A stretch of DNA of 64,000 nucleotides from Muricomes intestini. GTDB taxonomy: Bacteria > Bacillota > Clostridia > Lachnospirales > Lachnospiraceae. Below, in pieces: positions 16,161 through 25,403 of the stretch; the stretch's first letter is position 1; the number at the start of each line of letters is the position of its first letter. Location: positions 53,986 through 117,985 of the forward strand of contig NZ_SLZZ01000008.1 of assembly GCF_004346165.1 (NCBI RefSeq). The letters are read 5' to 3'. Both the position numbers and the translations under genes were made by a program. The notes beneath the pieces were generated by a model. The model saw only the letters and a program-made list of their open reading frames with translations. It was not told the origin of the DNA and did not search any database.

Positions 16161-17525
16161 CTTTCTGCTATACAATAATACCGTGCCAAGCAATATCAAA
16201 AATATCACCGCTGCTCCCGTGGCTATATAGAGCTTTGATTTCCCACTGTCTGCAGGTTCCGTAGGGTTATCCTTAGAAGTATCTTCTTGTTTGCTGCCTG
16301 CATTTTCATTTTTTACCACGACAGCTTTTCCCGCCAGCTTGCCGTATCCTTCCTCTGTCAGAATAACAGCTGTGCTTCCTACATTTTGCCCTTTATAAGT
16401 ATAAGTAACCTTTCCATTGCGAATTCCATCTCCCGTTAAAATTATGTTTTTTTCAAGCTGTGAAAAATCTATTCCTTCAGGCAGTACCACATAACCCTCA
16501 GGATCGCTGAAGTGTCCTATGTCTCCAGATGTTTCCTTGTCTTTTACTGGTACTTTTTCAAAATTGTCAAAAACATAGTCAAGCATCGCTTTTGTGTCCG
16601 TGTAGGCATCTACCCCATAATCATAAAGTACAACTGCTGCCAGATGCATTTTCCCGTTATCCGCCATTGTTACCAGAGTAGTCTTTGCCTGGTCTGTATA
16701 ACCAGTTTTCCCTCCGGTGCAATATTTGTAATAATAGTAGTTCTCCGGCCACAGCATTTTGTGATTCTGCTGAAAGATCCGTTCCTCTTTGGTCAGGTTC
16801 GTGGGACCTATCTTATATTCCAGTGTCCCCATAATTTTTCTGAACTCTTCCTGCTGATACACGGCTGATGCAATCAGAGCCATATCATGTGCTGTCGTAT
16901 AGTGCTGGTCATCGTGGAGACCATTTGCATTCACCCAATGAGAATTTGTGCAGCCAAGCTCAGTAGCTCTTTCGTTCATTTTTTGTATAAAGGTGTCATA
17001 ATTACCACCCAGCCTCTGCGCACCTACATTCTCGGCGACCGCATGTGAAACTTCATTTGCAGATGCCAGAAGCACTGCATGCAGAGCATCATCAAGATTA
17101 AGCTCCTCTCCTGCCTGCATACCGATCTGAGCATCATCATACTGTAAGAAGGATATGCTGTCCTCTGTAAACTTTACTTTATCTGTTAATTCTGCATTCT
17201 CCACTGCGACCAGTGTGGTCAAAAGCTTTGTAATGCTGGCCGGACAGTGTTGTTTATCCCCGTTTTTCTCAAACAGAACAGCACCGCTTTCCATATCCAT
17301 CACTACGGCTGAATCTGCATAAACCTGAGGACCCTGGGGCCAGCCGGCAAGTTTATTTGTATCGACGTCCGTCACATAAGAATCCGCCTTCTCTTTCTCC
17401 TCCTGGGCCGCAAGCTCTTCCTCTGTCTTTTCCTGCGGCTCTGCGTCTTCTGCATATACTGCGGCAGGGTGAAGAATCAGTACTGCAGCGGCCATAATAA
17501 AAAATAATATCCGTTTTCCCCTCAT
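16137..17525 (-). CDS. dacF: D-alanyl-D-alanine carboxypeptidase (DacF/PBP5 type)
   Basis: 462-residue low-molecular-weight penicillin-binding protein that removes the terminal D-Ala from peptidoglycan stems. An N-terminal signal peptide (about 1-26) is followed by the serine peptidase S11 domain with all three motifs: SITK (catalytic Ser and Lys), SAN in LLASANEVSHAV, and KTG in TGGKTGYT. A PBP5-like beta domain follows. A C-terminal membrane helix (YIATGAAVIFLILLGTVLLY) with a basic tail anchors it, instead of the usual amphipathic helix. The ATG at 17525 is chosen because GGAGG lies 5 nt before it; a TTG 12 nt upstream is an alternative. A 183-bp dispersed repeat begins 19 bp upstream, so the promoter must be in or beyond it. 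Confidence 0.92.
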   Translation of the reverse strand: MRGKRILFFIMAAAVLILHPAAVYAEDAEPQEKTEEELAAQEEKEKADSYVTDVDTNKLAGWPQGPQVYADSAVVMDMESGAVLFEKNGDKQHCPASITKLLTTLVAVENAELTDKVKFTEDSISFLQYDDAQIGMQAGEELNLDDALHAVLLASANEVSHAVAENVGAQRLGGNYDTFIQKMNERATELGCTNSHWVNANGLHDDQHYTTAHDMALIASAVYQQEEFRKIMGTLEYKIGPTNLTKEERIFQQNHKMLWPENYYYYKYCTGGKTGYTDQAKTTLVTMADNGKMHLAAVVLYDYGVDAYTDTKAMLDYVFDNFEKVPVKDKETSGDIGHFSDPEGYVVLPEGIDFSQLEKNIILTGDGIRNGKVTYTYKGQNVGSTAVILTEEGYGKLAGKAVVVKNENAGSKQEDTSKDNPTEPADSGKSKLYIATGAAVIFLILLGTVLLYSRKKKGQHRR

Positions 17526-17543
17526 GATGTCCTCCAAATAATG

Positions 17544-17726
17544 ATGTAGGGGTCAAAAGGTATTTTGCCCCCTGATACCTACGGATTGCTCCGCACTTTG
17601 TGCTCCCGCAATCCTAAAAACATTCGAAATCCGCCCTATTCGGGCTACTTTCTCATGTTTTACGGGTTCCAAAGTCATGCTTTTTCATGCAAGCATGAAA
17701 CGCATGACCTTTTGACCCTGGTATCA
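17544..17726 (-). repeat. 190-bp structured repeat, copy C (inverted)
   Basis: Reverse-oriented copy of the units at 2621-3000, trimmed slightly at its distal end. It has the same inner hairpins, GATTGC/GCAATC and TTTCATGC/GCATGAAA. It lies directly upstream of the dacF ribosome-binding site and would be part of the dacF leader. Confidence 0.85.
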
Positions 17727-17803
17727 AATAATTAGTTACAATAAAGTATACACCTTTACCGGAAAATATACGAATCCTTTCTTGAATCTTTTATCCAGTA
17801 TAG

Positions 17804-17817
17804 TAACAGTTCAGCCA
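17804..17817 (+). repeat. Solo end of the TAACAGTTCAGCC family
   Basis: TAACAGTTCAGCCA at 17804-17817, about 75 bp before the ABC lipoprotein gene. No matching inverted end was found before the gene. Confidence 0.6.
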
Positions 17818-17892
17818 TATGAATTTGACATATAAAATCAGGTTAACTATAATGGTTTTAACAAAATAGACTTCAATCAGAAAGGAAAATTT

Positions 17893-18954
17893 ATGATGAA
17901 AAAGTTTTTATCCATGTTATATGTCCTGTTCCTTTCCGCAGCCCTGCTGGCGGGCTGTTCTTTTACATCTGCGAAGTCTGCCCCAAAACCCGCTTCCACC
18001 TCTGAGGGAAAGGCCTCCGCCTCGGAGATAGAAGCGTCCGCGGCAGAGCCTGTTGATGTAAATATTATGGCATTGAAAGGACCCACAGCTATGGGCATGG
18101 TGCAATTCATGTCTCAGTCCGACAGCGGTGCACTGACCGACAATCACTATAATTTTACGATTGCCGCCGCGGTGGACGAAGTTACCCCCAAGCTGGTGCA
18201 GGGCGAGATTGATATTGCTGCCGTACCTGCCAATTTATCTTCTGTTTTATACAATAATACGAAGGGCGGTATAGAGGTTCTGGCCATTAACACACTGGGA
18301 ATTCTCTATATTGTAGAAAGTGGCGGGACAGTTGCATCCATTGAGGATCTGCGCGGGAAAACTATTTATGCCAGCGGTAAAGGTGCTACACCCGAATATG
18401 CACTTAATTATATTTTAACGAAAAACAACATTGATCCTGCAGCTGATGTGAATATTGAATGGAAGAGTGAGCACGCAGAGTGCCTGGCTGCACTGATGGC
18501 AGAGGAAAATGCAATCGCCATGCTGCCGCAGCCCTTTGTAACCACAGCCCAGATTAAAAGCAAGTCTATTAGAGTGGCTCTTGACCTGAACAAAGAATGG
18601 GATACACTCCAGGAGAACAATGACAAGCCTTCTGCTCTTATAACCGGTGTCGTTGTAGCCCGGAGGGAGTTTGTTGAAATAAATCCCGGAGCAGTAAGCG
18701 CTTTCATGGATCACTATCGGTCCTCCGTGGAATTTGTGAACACCAGTGTGGCTGAGGCTGCCCAGCTGGCAGGGAAGTATGATATTGTCCCTGCAGCGGT
18801 TGCAGAAAAAGCACTCCCTGCATGTAATATTACATTTCTGGACGGCGCCAAACTAAAGGAAAAGCTGTCCGGCTACCTGACTGTACTGCTGGAGCAGAAT
18901 CCTGCCGCTGTAGGCGGGGAGCTTCCTGCAGATGACTTCTATTATGCACGGTGA
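17893..18954 (+). CDS. ABC substrate-binding lipoprotein, NitT/TauT-like
   Basis: 353-residue lipoprotein that captures a small solute outside the cell. The signal peptide ends in a lipobox, LLAGC, with a Ser/Ala/Glu-rich linker after it. The rest is a two-lobed periplasmic-binding fold of the NMT1/SsuA type (VNIMALKGPTAMGMVQFM at the start, LRGKTIYASGKGATPEYAL in the middle). Ligands of this group include nitrate, sulfonates, thiamine precursors and related compounds, and none can be chosen here. It overlaps the permease by 23 nt and forms a three-gene operon with the permease and ATPase. Confidence 0.85.
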   Translation: MMKKFLSMLYVLFLSAALLAGCSFTSAKSAPKPASTSEGKASASEIEASAAEPVDVNIMALKGPTAMGMVQFMSQSDSGALTDNHYNFTIAAAVDEVTPKLVQGEIDIAAVPANLSSVLYNNTKGGIEVLAINTLGILYIVESGGTVASIEDLRGKTIYASGKGATPEYALNYILTKNNIDPAADVNIEWKSEHAECLAALMAEENAIAMLPQPFVTTAQIKSKSIRVALDLNKEWDTLQENNDKPSALITGVVVARREFVEINPGAVSAFMDHYRSSVEFVNTSVAEAAQLAGKYDIVPAAVAEKALPACNITFLDGAKLKEKLSGYLTVLLEQNPAAVGGELPADDFYYAR

Positions 18955-19705
18955 CAGAAGCCGGTTACGGGGAATCCGAATCTGGGCGGTGCTGTTCTGG
19001 CTGATTATCTGGCAGCTTGTCAGCATTGCTGTAGCTAACGATATTCTGCTGGTATCGCCATTGCAGGTCATACAGCGGCTAGGAGAATTGATTTTCACGG
19101 AATTCTTTTGGTATTCCATTTTCTTTTCACTGCTTCGGATTATTGGAGGATTTATTTTGGCAGCCTGTGCGGGAATTCTTCTGGCAGTGTCTGCATACCG
19201 GTTCCGGCACATTCGAGAGCTGCTGGAACCTGTTATGCTGGCCATTAAGAGTGTTCCTGTGGCCTCTTTTATCATCCTTGCCCTGATTTGGTTTTCTTCG
19301 CACAACCTGGCCACCCTGATTTCCTTCCTTATGGTACTGCCTGTAATCTATACCAACGTGCTGGATGGTATCTGCTCTGTTGATAATCAGCTGTTGGAAA
19401 TGGCACAGGTCTTTCGGCTGCCGGTAATCCGCCGAATCCGTTATATCTATGTCCCCCAGGTCATGCCTTTCTTCCGATCCGGCTGCACAATTTCGCTTGG
19501 ATTGTGTTGGAAGTCCGGTATAGCAGCGGAAGTAATAGGGATGCCAAAAGGTTCTATCGGCGAGCGGCTTCAGCAGGCAAAGGTATATTTAGACACCCCG
19601 GAGCTGTTTGCCTGGACTCTTGTTATTGTGCTGGTGAGCCTGACATTTGAACGGCTGTTTTTACTGCTGTTAAAAAAAATTGCCGGGAGATTGGAGCGAA
19701 TGTAA
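18932..19705 (+). CDS. ABC transporter permease, NitT/TauT-like
   Basis: 257-residue inner-membrane permease with about six helices. The family's cytoplasmic coupling motif appears as EMAQVFRLPVIRRIRYIYVP, where the transporter contacts its ATPase. The start at 18932 lies inside the lipoprotein gene. A GGGGAG sequence about 10 nt upstream supports it over a second ATG at 18944. The ATPase starts 3 nt after the stop. It moves the solute bound by the upstream lipoprotein. Confidence 0.85.
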   Translation: MTSIMHGDRSRLRGIRIWAVLFWLIIWQLVSIAVANDILLVSPLQVIQRLGELIFTEFFWYSIFFSLLRIIGGFILAACAGILLAVSAYRFRHIRELLEPVMLAIKSVPVASFIILALIWFSSHNLATLISFLMVLPVIYTNVLDGICSVDNQLLEMAQVFRLPVIRRIRYIYVPQVMPFFRSGCTISLGLCWKSGIAAEVIGMPKGSIGERLQQAKVYLDTPELFAWTLVIVLVSLTFERLFLLLLKKIAGRLERM

Positions 19706-19708
19706 TAT

Positions 19709-20284
19709 ATGGAGCCTATTGTATTATACAAAGTCTGTAAATCCTTTGATGAAAAAACTGTCCTGCAGGAGTTATCTATGAACATTCCACAGGGGGAAAC
19801 TACCGCCCTTATGGCCTCCTCCGGGCAGGGGAAAACCACCCTGCTCCGCATCCTTATGGGACTGGAACAGGTAGACAGCGGGTACATTTCCGGCATGGAG
19901 GGCCTTCAAAAAAGTGCTGTTTTTCAGGAAGATCGGCTGTGTGAGAATTTAAATCCAATTGCTAATATTCGTCTGACCAATCCTTCCTTGTCCTATATAC
20001 AGATTTTAGAAGCTATGCATGAGATGAAGCTATTTGACTGCGAACACCAGGCCGCCGCTGAGCTTTCCGGAGGGATGCGGCGCAGGGTTGCTATTTTGCG
20101 TGCCCTGTTGGCAGAGTGGGATATCCTGTTTCTGGATGAACCCTTCAAAGGACTGGATGCCGAGACAAAGCGGCAGGTCATGGCAGTGACCTGCCGTCTA
20201 TGCAGAGAGCGTACTGTTTTGCTGGTTACCCATGATTTGTCAGAGGCAAAAGCTATGGCAGCAAGCGGGTTAATCTCGTGGTAA
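19709..20284 (+). CDS. ABC transporter ATP-binding protein, NitT/TauT-like
   Basis: 191-residue ATPase that powers the preceding permease. Walker A is SSGQGKTTL, the Q-loop is in FQEDRL, the signature is LSGGMRRR, and Walker B is ILFLDEPFKGLD with a switch histidine in VTHDLSEA. It is short for the SsuB/TauB family (usually about 250) because the C-terminal extension is missing. The core is complete and it should be active. It is the last gene of the operon. Confidence 0.88.
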   Translation: MEPIVLYKVCKSFDEKTVLQELSMNIPQGETTALMASSGQGKTTLLRILMGLEQVDSGYISGMEGLQKSAVFQEDRLCENLNPIANIRLTNPSLSYIQILEAMHEMKLFDCEHQAAAELSGGMRRRVAILRALLAEWDILFLDEPFKGLDAETKRQVMAVTCRLCRERTVLLVTHDLSEAKAMAASGLISW

Positions 20285-20376
20285 AACAATTTTTCGAATC
20301 ATTAATGAGAAAAGAAGAGTACTGGTGCTGCTTGGAGTAACTGTTACTAAATTTTACCGGCTCAAGTGAAATCTTC

Positions 20377-20466
20377 TTGACAAAACAATGGCAATGTATT
20401 ATAAATGTTTTAAAGGCAAGGGTGCTGAAACTTACTGTTTCAAGCACCCTTGTCTTTCTTTTTTTC
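20377..20466 (+). ncRNA. Promoter and terminator pair giving a ~50-nt RNA
   Basis: TTGACA (20377-20382), 17 bp, TATAAA (20400-20405) predicts a start near 20412. Only 6 nt later begins a strong stem (20418-20451: AAGGGTGCTGAAAC with GTTTCAAGCACCCTT, one bulge) ending in a T-rich tract to 20466. The product would be a ~50-nt hairpin RNA or an attenuator before the ammonium transporter gene. The hairpin may also simply end the ABC operon. No protein is encoded. Confidence 0.45.
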
Positions 20467-20677
20467 CATGATGAAAAGACAGAAAACAAAGGTAACATTA
20501 GAAATTGCCTCCAGTTGAAAAATAATGTATTCAACTGGCTTCGCCACAAACTTTTATAGATTTGTCAAGTGTTTTTGGTGAAAAAACAGGTGATTTTTAA
20601 TATAGGGGTTGAAGTGCCTTATGAAATAAGGACTGCAGATTCCGGGAACTTATTATTTTAAAGAGGAGGAATTGATT

Positions 20678-22411
20678 ATGTCACAAGTTATCATTGACAG
20701 CTTCTGGGTGGCCTTGGCGGCCTTCCTGGTGTTCTGGATGAACTTAGGCTTTGCCTCGGTTGAGGCTGGTATGGCCAGAGCCAAAAACACCGTCAACATT
20801 TTGAGCAAAAACTTTATTGTTTTTGCAGTATCTTCCCTAGGCTTTATGCTTTTAGGTTTTGGTTTGATGTTCGGCAGCGACAACCCCTTTGTCGGCACCG
20901 ACAATCTCTGGATCTTAGGTAAGATTCCGGAATGGTATACCAATGAGGAAACTATTCTCCTGGGCTCACCAATTACCTTTTGGATTAAGTTTTTCTGGCA
21001 GTTGGTGTTCTGCGGCACTGCAGCTACTATTGTGTCCGGTGCCGTGGCCGAGCGCGTAAAATACATCTCCTTTATCATTTTCTCGTTTGTCTTAACCCTC
21101 TTTATCTACCCAATTGTCGGGCATTGGATCTGGGGCGGCGGCTGGCTGGCCGATATCGGCTTTCAAGATTTTGCAGGCGGCGCTGTCGTACATGGTTTGG
21201 GTGGTATAGCTGCTTTAGCCGGTGCTATGGCTTTAGGACCCCGCATCGGCAAATATGGAAAGGACGGCAAACCCAAAGCCATTCCCGGGCATAACATGAG
21301 CCTGGCGGTCATTGGCGTTTTTGTGCTCTGGCTGGGCTGGTTTGGTTTCAACCCTGGCTCCACCTTGAGTTTTGCCGAACCAGGTGATGTGGCACATGTA
21401 CTCCTGACCACCAACACGGCAGCCATTATAGCTATTTTGGCTTCTACCGCCACCAGTTGGATTAAAATCGGCAAACCTGATTTGGGTATGACCATCAACG
21501 GATGTTTGGCTGGGCTGGTCATCATTACCCCTGGGGCTGCGTACGTCAGCATTCCTGTTTCCATGCTTTTAGGCGCTATAGGCGGTGTCATTGTCGTTTT
21601 TGCGGTTATGATGTTTGACAGGTTAAAAGTAGACGACCCGGTCGGTGCTACTTCGGTGCACCTGGTTAATGGTTTTTTGGGCACTATTGCGGTCGGCCTG
21701 TTTGCTAAGGAAGGGGTTACCACACTCTCTCCCGCCAATGGCTTGTTCTATGGCGGCGGCTTTAAGCTTTTAGGTGTACAGATTTTAGGTGTTGTGTCTG
21801 TAGCCGTCTTTGGCTTTTTGACCTCAATCCTGGTCTGGCAAATATTAAAAAAGACCATAGGTATTCGCGTGACTGCGAAAGAGGAACTGGAAGGTCTGGA
21901 TATCGGCGAGCACGGCAACGAAGCCTACCCCGGGTTTGCCCCGGCTGTGGAAACGTTGGCCGACGGTGAGGAAGTCATTGCTGTCAGTGTTCCCCAAGAG
22001 AGTGTACCTTCTGACGAAGCGGTTAAAGTCATCAACACTGCGGACACCGGTGCCAAGATTACTAAAGTTTCCATTGTAACCGCCCCCGGCAAGTTACATA
22101 AGCTGCAGACCGAGCTTGATGCCATTGGCATTACCGGCCTGACTGTTACCAATGTACTGGGCTTTGGTATGCAAAAAGGTCATGCCCGCGAGTATTACCG
22201 CGGCAACCCGGTCGAAACCAACCTGCTGCCGAAGATAAAGGTAGATATCGTCGTATGCAAAACACCAGTTCCCGCCCTGGTAGCCGCTGCCAAAAAGGCA
22301 CTCTACACCGGCAATTACGGTGACGGCAAGATTTTCATCAGCAATGTGGAGAATGCCGTCAAGATCCGTACTGGTGAAGAAGGATATAGTGCTTTACAGG
22401 ATGAGATTTAA
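20678..22411 (+). CDS. amt: Ammonium transporter fused to a C-terminal PII domain
   Basis: 577 residues. Residues 1 to about 400 form an Amt/MEP/Rh ammonium channel with about eleven helices. The two pore histidines are in GGAVVHGLGG and TSVHLVNGF. After an acidic linker (about 400-450), the last 115 residues are a PII (GlnB/GlnK) domain: ITKVSIVTAPGKL, GLTVTNVLGFGMQKGH, LPKIKVDIVV, GDGKIFISNVENAVKIRTGE. PII proteins normally plug Amt channels in response to ATP/ADP and 2-oxoglutarate, and here plug and channel are one chain. The T-loop reads YYRGNPVETN, without the Tyr that is uridylylated in enteric PII. The gene is GC-richer than its neighbours (many GGC, GTC, ACC codons), which suggests transfer. 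The ATG at 20678 follows GGAGG by 8 nt. Confidence 0.93.
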   Translation: MSQVIIDSFWVALAAFLVFWMNLGFASVEAGMARAKNTVNILSKNFIVFAVSSLGFMLLGFGLMFGSDNPFVGTDNLWILGKIPEWYTNEETILLGSPITFWIKFFWQLVFCGTAATIVSGAVAERVKYISFIIFSFVLTLFIYPIVGHWIWGGGWLADIGFQDFAGGAVVHGLGGIAALAGAMALGPRIGKYGKDGKPKAIPGHNMSLAVIGVFVLWLGWFGFNPGSTLSFAEPGDVAHVLLTTNTAAIIAILASTATSWIKIGKPDLGMTINGCLAGLVIITPGAAYVSIPVSMLLGAIGGVIVVFAVMMFDRLKVDDPVGATSVHLVNGFLGTIAVGLFAKEGVTTLSPANGLFYGGGFKLLGVQILGVVSVAVFGFLTSILVWQILKKTIGIRVTAKEELEGLDIGEHGNEAYPGFAPAVETLADGEEVIAVSVPQESVPSDEAVKVINTADTGAKITKVSIVTAPGKLHKLQTELDAIGITGLTVTNVLGFGMQKGHAREYYRGNPVETNLLPKIKVDIVVCKTPVPALVAAAKKALYTGNYGDGKIFISNVENAVKIRTGEEGYSALQDEI

Positions 22412-22442
22412 AAATAATTAAAAAAAGGGCTGCCCTGCCATG

Positions 22443-23153
22443 TTATTGGCGTTGCATAGCGCTATTTGCTTCATCTGGATTAATATTATCAAAGTCATTT
22501 ATTACATTTTTGCCATTAAGAATATATTCAAAATGATAGTGGGATGGGATTTGGGTTGTTGTATTAGGATAGGTGATTGTAGCAACAAAGCGCTTGCAGC
22601 CGCCGGCAGCTCTTATCCCTTTTTCCATGTATGCTTGATTTCCATGTCTGTTTAATATTCTGTTTTGTGGAGTAATGTTATATGCATTAGCTACTCCGCC
22701 AAGAGAGTCTGCTATAACATGTCCTTCATCTAAATCTTTCCGCTCGGTACCGGGCACTTTTGCTTCATCGTCAAAATATCTTCCGGCTGTATTAACAGGC
22801 TCCTTTGACTCATCTTGTAAAATAATCTTATCTGCAATTACATTAATCAATTGTCCGTATCCATTTGTAAACGCCCAATATGTTCTATCTCCATAACCAA
22901 CATCCACCGCAGCCTTTAGTTGCCTTTTTCCTGACAAATCGCCGCCATCGACCTCAATAATTTTGTATGTCACACCGTTATACTTTATTGAGCCTTTATT
23001 ACTTTGTATCTTTATGTTATTGAAGGCCTGCACAGAATCCGTGCCTGTTGATTGGTTAGAAACAGGATTAAATACAATTGAGTCTATTAATACTAGCAAT
23101 AATAAAATAAATACTTTTATAGACTTTTTCTTTAATGTTTTCTTTTCCCGCAT
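22443..23153 (-). CDS. Secreted DNA/RNA non-specific endonuclease
   Basis: 236-residue protein with a hydrophobic N-terminal export signal (about 12-29, VFILLLLVLIDSIVF) and a nuclease domain of the NUC/streptodornase type. The catalytic motif is DEGHVIADSLGG (D-x-G-H; DRGH in relatives), followed by NITPQNRILNRHGN, which supplies the metal-binding Asn. It probably degrades extracellular nucleic acid for nutrients or in competition. No immunity protein is adjacent. It stands alone, convergent with amt. Confidence 0.8.
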   Translation of the reverse strand: MREKKTLKKKSIKVFILLLLVLIDSIVFNPVSNQSTGTDSVQAFNNIKIQSNKGSIKYNGVTYKIIEVDGGDLSGKRQLKAAVDVGYGDRTYWAFTNGYGQLINVIADKIILQDESKEPVNTAGRYFDDEAKVPGTERKDLDEGHVIADSLGGVANAYNITPQNRILNRHGNQAYMEKGIRAAGGCKRFVATITYPNTTTQIPSHYHFEYILNGKNVINDFDNINPDEANSAMQRQ

Positions 23154-23263
23154 TCTACTACTCCCAGTTGTAACATTAACTTACTGTAACTATATTCCCC
23201 CTGTTTCTTTCATTTTATTATGAACTACGCATTTAAGCGTCCAACCTTTGAAAACAATATAAT

Positions 23264-23303
23264 AGAAAGGGACCGCAGCCATCATAAGATAACTTCCGGT
23301 CCC
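23264..23303 (-). terminator. Terminator after the Bce-type permease gene
   Basis: On the minus strand GGGACCG pairs with CGGTCCC across a ~21-nt loop and is followed by TTTC. Confidence 0.5.
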
Positions 23304-23312
23304 CGTAATCCC

Positions 23313-25403
23313 TTATTTTTTTCCTTCAATATTTCTTTTAAATCCCACATAAGTCGCCATGAAATATATCATGTATATCCCAAAAAATAATAAAACAGAA
23401 ATCCCAAAATACTGTAGTACAGAGGTGTGCACACCTGTTGCCATAATAAAAATTCTGCTGACACGTATCATGACGCTTCCACTAATGATCATTGCAAACA
23501 AAGCGGGGCAAAGATAATACGCCGTAAGCTGCCTGGCAATCAGATAATTAATCTCCGAACGTTCTAGTCCTATCTTAGCCAGCACATCATACCTGAATTT
23601 ATATTTTGCAGAATCACTTAGCTGTTGAACAGACAATACTGTAAGTGCAGCACATAAGAATACCAGTCCCATATAAAAAGCGGGAACAATAAGTGATGCC
23701 AGCATATACTTAACTTCAGGTATCACGTTATCCCTTACCAGATTTGTTGCATTGTAACTGACCATATTATCCGAACCACTGCAGCTGTTTCCTTCTAACG
23801 AGAGATCCGCATGTCCGGCAAAATCTTGCTCTTCTTCAGGCACCAGATCATCCAGTTTTTTCATTAACCCGGCAGGAGCCTTCCCTTTAAGGTCAACTGC
23901 CATTTCTGAATAATATGGTTTCATTGTCTGAATGACACTGTCGGGGACTATCAGAATGTAATCTCCGCCATTATGCCCATCCTGGGAAAATGGTTCAGTA
24001 TAAATACCGGCACAGGTTAACTCCTCATTTCCCCCCGCATCTGTTACCTCAAGGCCCTCCGGCATTTCATCTGTCTCCGAACTCAAACGCGCCTTAATTT
24101 GGATTGCATATTGCCGGTCTGTCAAAGTGATCTCCTTGTACCCCAGCATTTTCCTCAAATAATTGTAATCCGACAGCCCCATGTAAGTGTCATAAGTGCA
24201 ATATGTTCCGTCGGTCTTAAGAGCCTTTTCTATTTTTTTCATATTGGGGCGTCCATCGCTGTCCAGGTACATATTGCCAAATGCCTGCAAGTGGGTATAC
24301 ATCCAGACATTTGCCTGGTTGGTCTGATTTGTATAGATACGGTAAATGTACGAGTCCGCGATTTCCACATCCTTGTTCAATATTTCCAGATCATCCTGAA
24401 ACTCATCCTCCGCATCAGAGCTGTAAATCAGAACATCAAAGGGCCACTTCGTATCCAGTACCTTATTCTCATAATCACTAAACATCATTGCCACTGAACT
24501 ACCCATCAGTGCAATAGTAAAAAGTGCTGTCAGAGTTCCCATGGTAAACTGCATAGTCCGCACCTTCGAGGAAAACTGACGCAGAAGAAACAAATTCTGG
24601 CCCCTGTAAATTCCTTTTTTCTTCTTACGGATGTAGCACATGACCCAGGCAGAAAGCCCTATATAAAAAAGATAAATTACCAGTACCAGTGCTATCAAAA
24701 ATATACAGGCGGCCCCTACGCTGGAAAGTCCCGGGAAAACGGTCCAGATTGCAACAATAACAGCAATAGATACCGGAAACAGCAGACGCTTGATTCCCTC
24801 ATTAGATTCTTTGATTTCCTCATTCTGCCGTTTTGCATCCATCAGGTCATGAATGTTCATTTTCTTAAACTTTCGTTTGCATCGAAAAAGTGCCAGCAGA
24901 TAGCACCCCGCATAGAACAGCAGTGTTACCAGAAAGGTATATTTGTTAAGCGTCGGATGAAATCTGTATTCTACATGTACCATATTTCCGAGAACCGCCA
25001 TCAGAACCTGCTGCAGCAGAATCCCTGCCGGCACTCCGGCAAGGAAGGCAAAAATTCCAAGTAAAACATTCTCCCGCATATAAAGTCTTGCAATGGCTTT
25101 TTTCTTCATGCCCAAAAGCATATAAATCCCAAATTCGCTGCTTCGTTTTTCCAGCATAAACCGCACCATATAGTTAATCAGCCATGCGACAATCAGAACA
25201 ATAAAAAAAGTAGCCATCCCCGTCATCATCTGCATCATCTGGGCTATTTCAAACAACCCGGTAAATTCTTTATCAAAAAAGAGACTGCTGAAAGCATACA
25301 TAAGTGCGGTTACAACAGCCATAGTAAACATATAAACCAGGTAATCTTTTGCAGAGCGCATGACATTTCGAAAAGCAAGTTTACTATACATTGGACAGTT
25401 CAC
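23313..25403 (-). CDS. Bce-type ABC permease (FtsX family)
   Basis: 696-residue membrane subunit of a peptide-antibiotic detoxification transporter. About ten helices with the layout of BceB/VraG: one at 18-40, more to about 310, a large extracellular domain of about 220 residues between helices 7 and 8 (about 320-550), and three helices at the end. In known systems this protein removes bacitracin-, nisin- or mersacidin-type peptides from lipid II-cycle targets and also signals to the kinase. The gene overlaps the ATPase by 20 nt. The specific peptide cannot be deduced. Confidence 0.9.
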   Translation of the reverse strand: MNCPMYSKLAFRNVMRSAKDYLVYMFTMAVVTALMYAFSSLFFDKEFTGLFEIAQMMQMMTGMATFFIVLIVAWLINYMVRFMLEKRSSEFGIYMLLGMKKKAIARLYMRENVLLGIFAFLAGVPAGILLQQVLMAVLGNMVHVEYRFHPTLNKYTFLVTLLFYAGCYLLALFRCKRKFKKMNIHDLMDAKRQNEEIKESNEGIKRLLFPVSIAVIVAIWTVFPGLSSVGAACIFLIALVLVIYLFYIGLSAWVMCYIRKKKKGIYRGQNLFLLRQFSSKVRTMQFTMGTLTALFTIALMGSSVAMMFSDYENKVLDTKWPFDVLIYSSDAEDEFQDDLEILNKDVEIADSYIYRIYTNQTNQANVWMYTHLQAFGNMYLDSDGRPNMKKIEKALKTDGTYCTYDTYMGLSDYNYLRKMLGYKEITLTDRQYAIQIKARLSSETDEMPEGLEVTDAGGNEELTCAGIYTEPFSQDGHNGGDYILIVPDSVIQTMKPYYSEMAVDLKGKAPAGLMKKLDDLVPEEEQDFAGHADLSLEGNSCSGSDNMVSYNATNLVRDNVIPEVKYMLASLIVPAFYMGLVFLCAALTVLSVQQLSDSAKYKFRYDVLAKIGLERSEINYLIARQLTAYYLCPALFAMIISGSVMIRVSRIFIMATGVHTSVLQYFGISVLLFFGIYMIYFMATYVGFKRNIEGKK

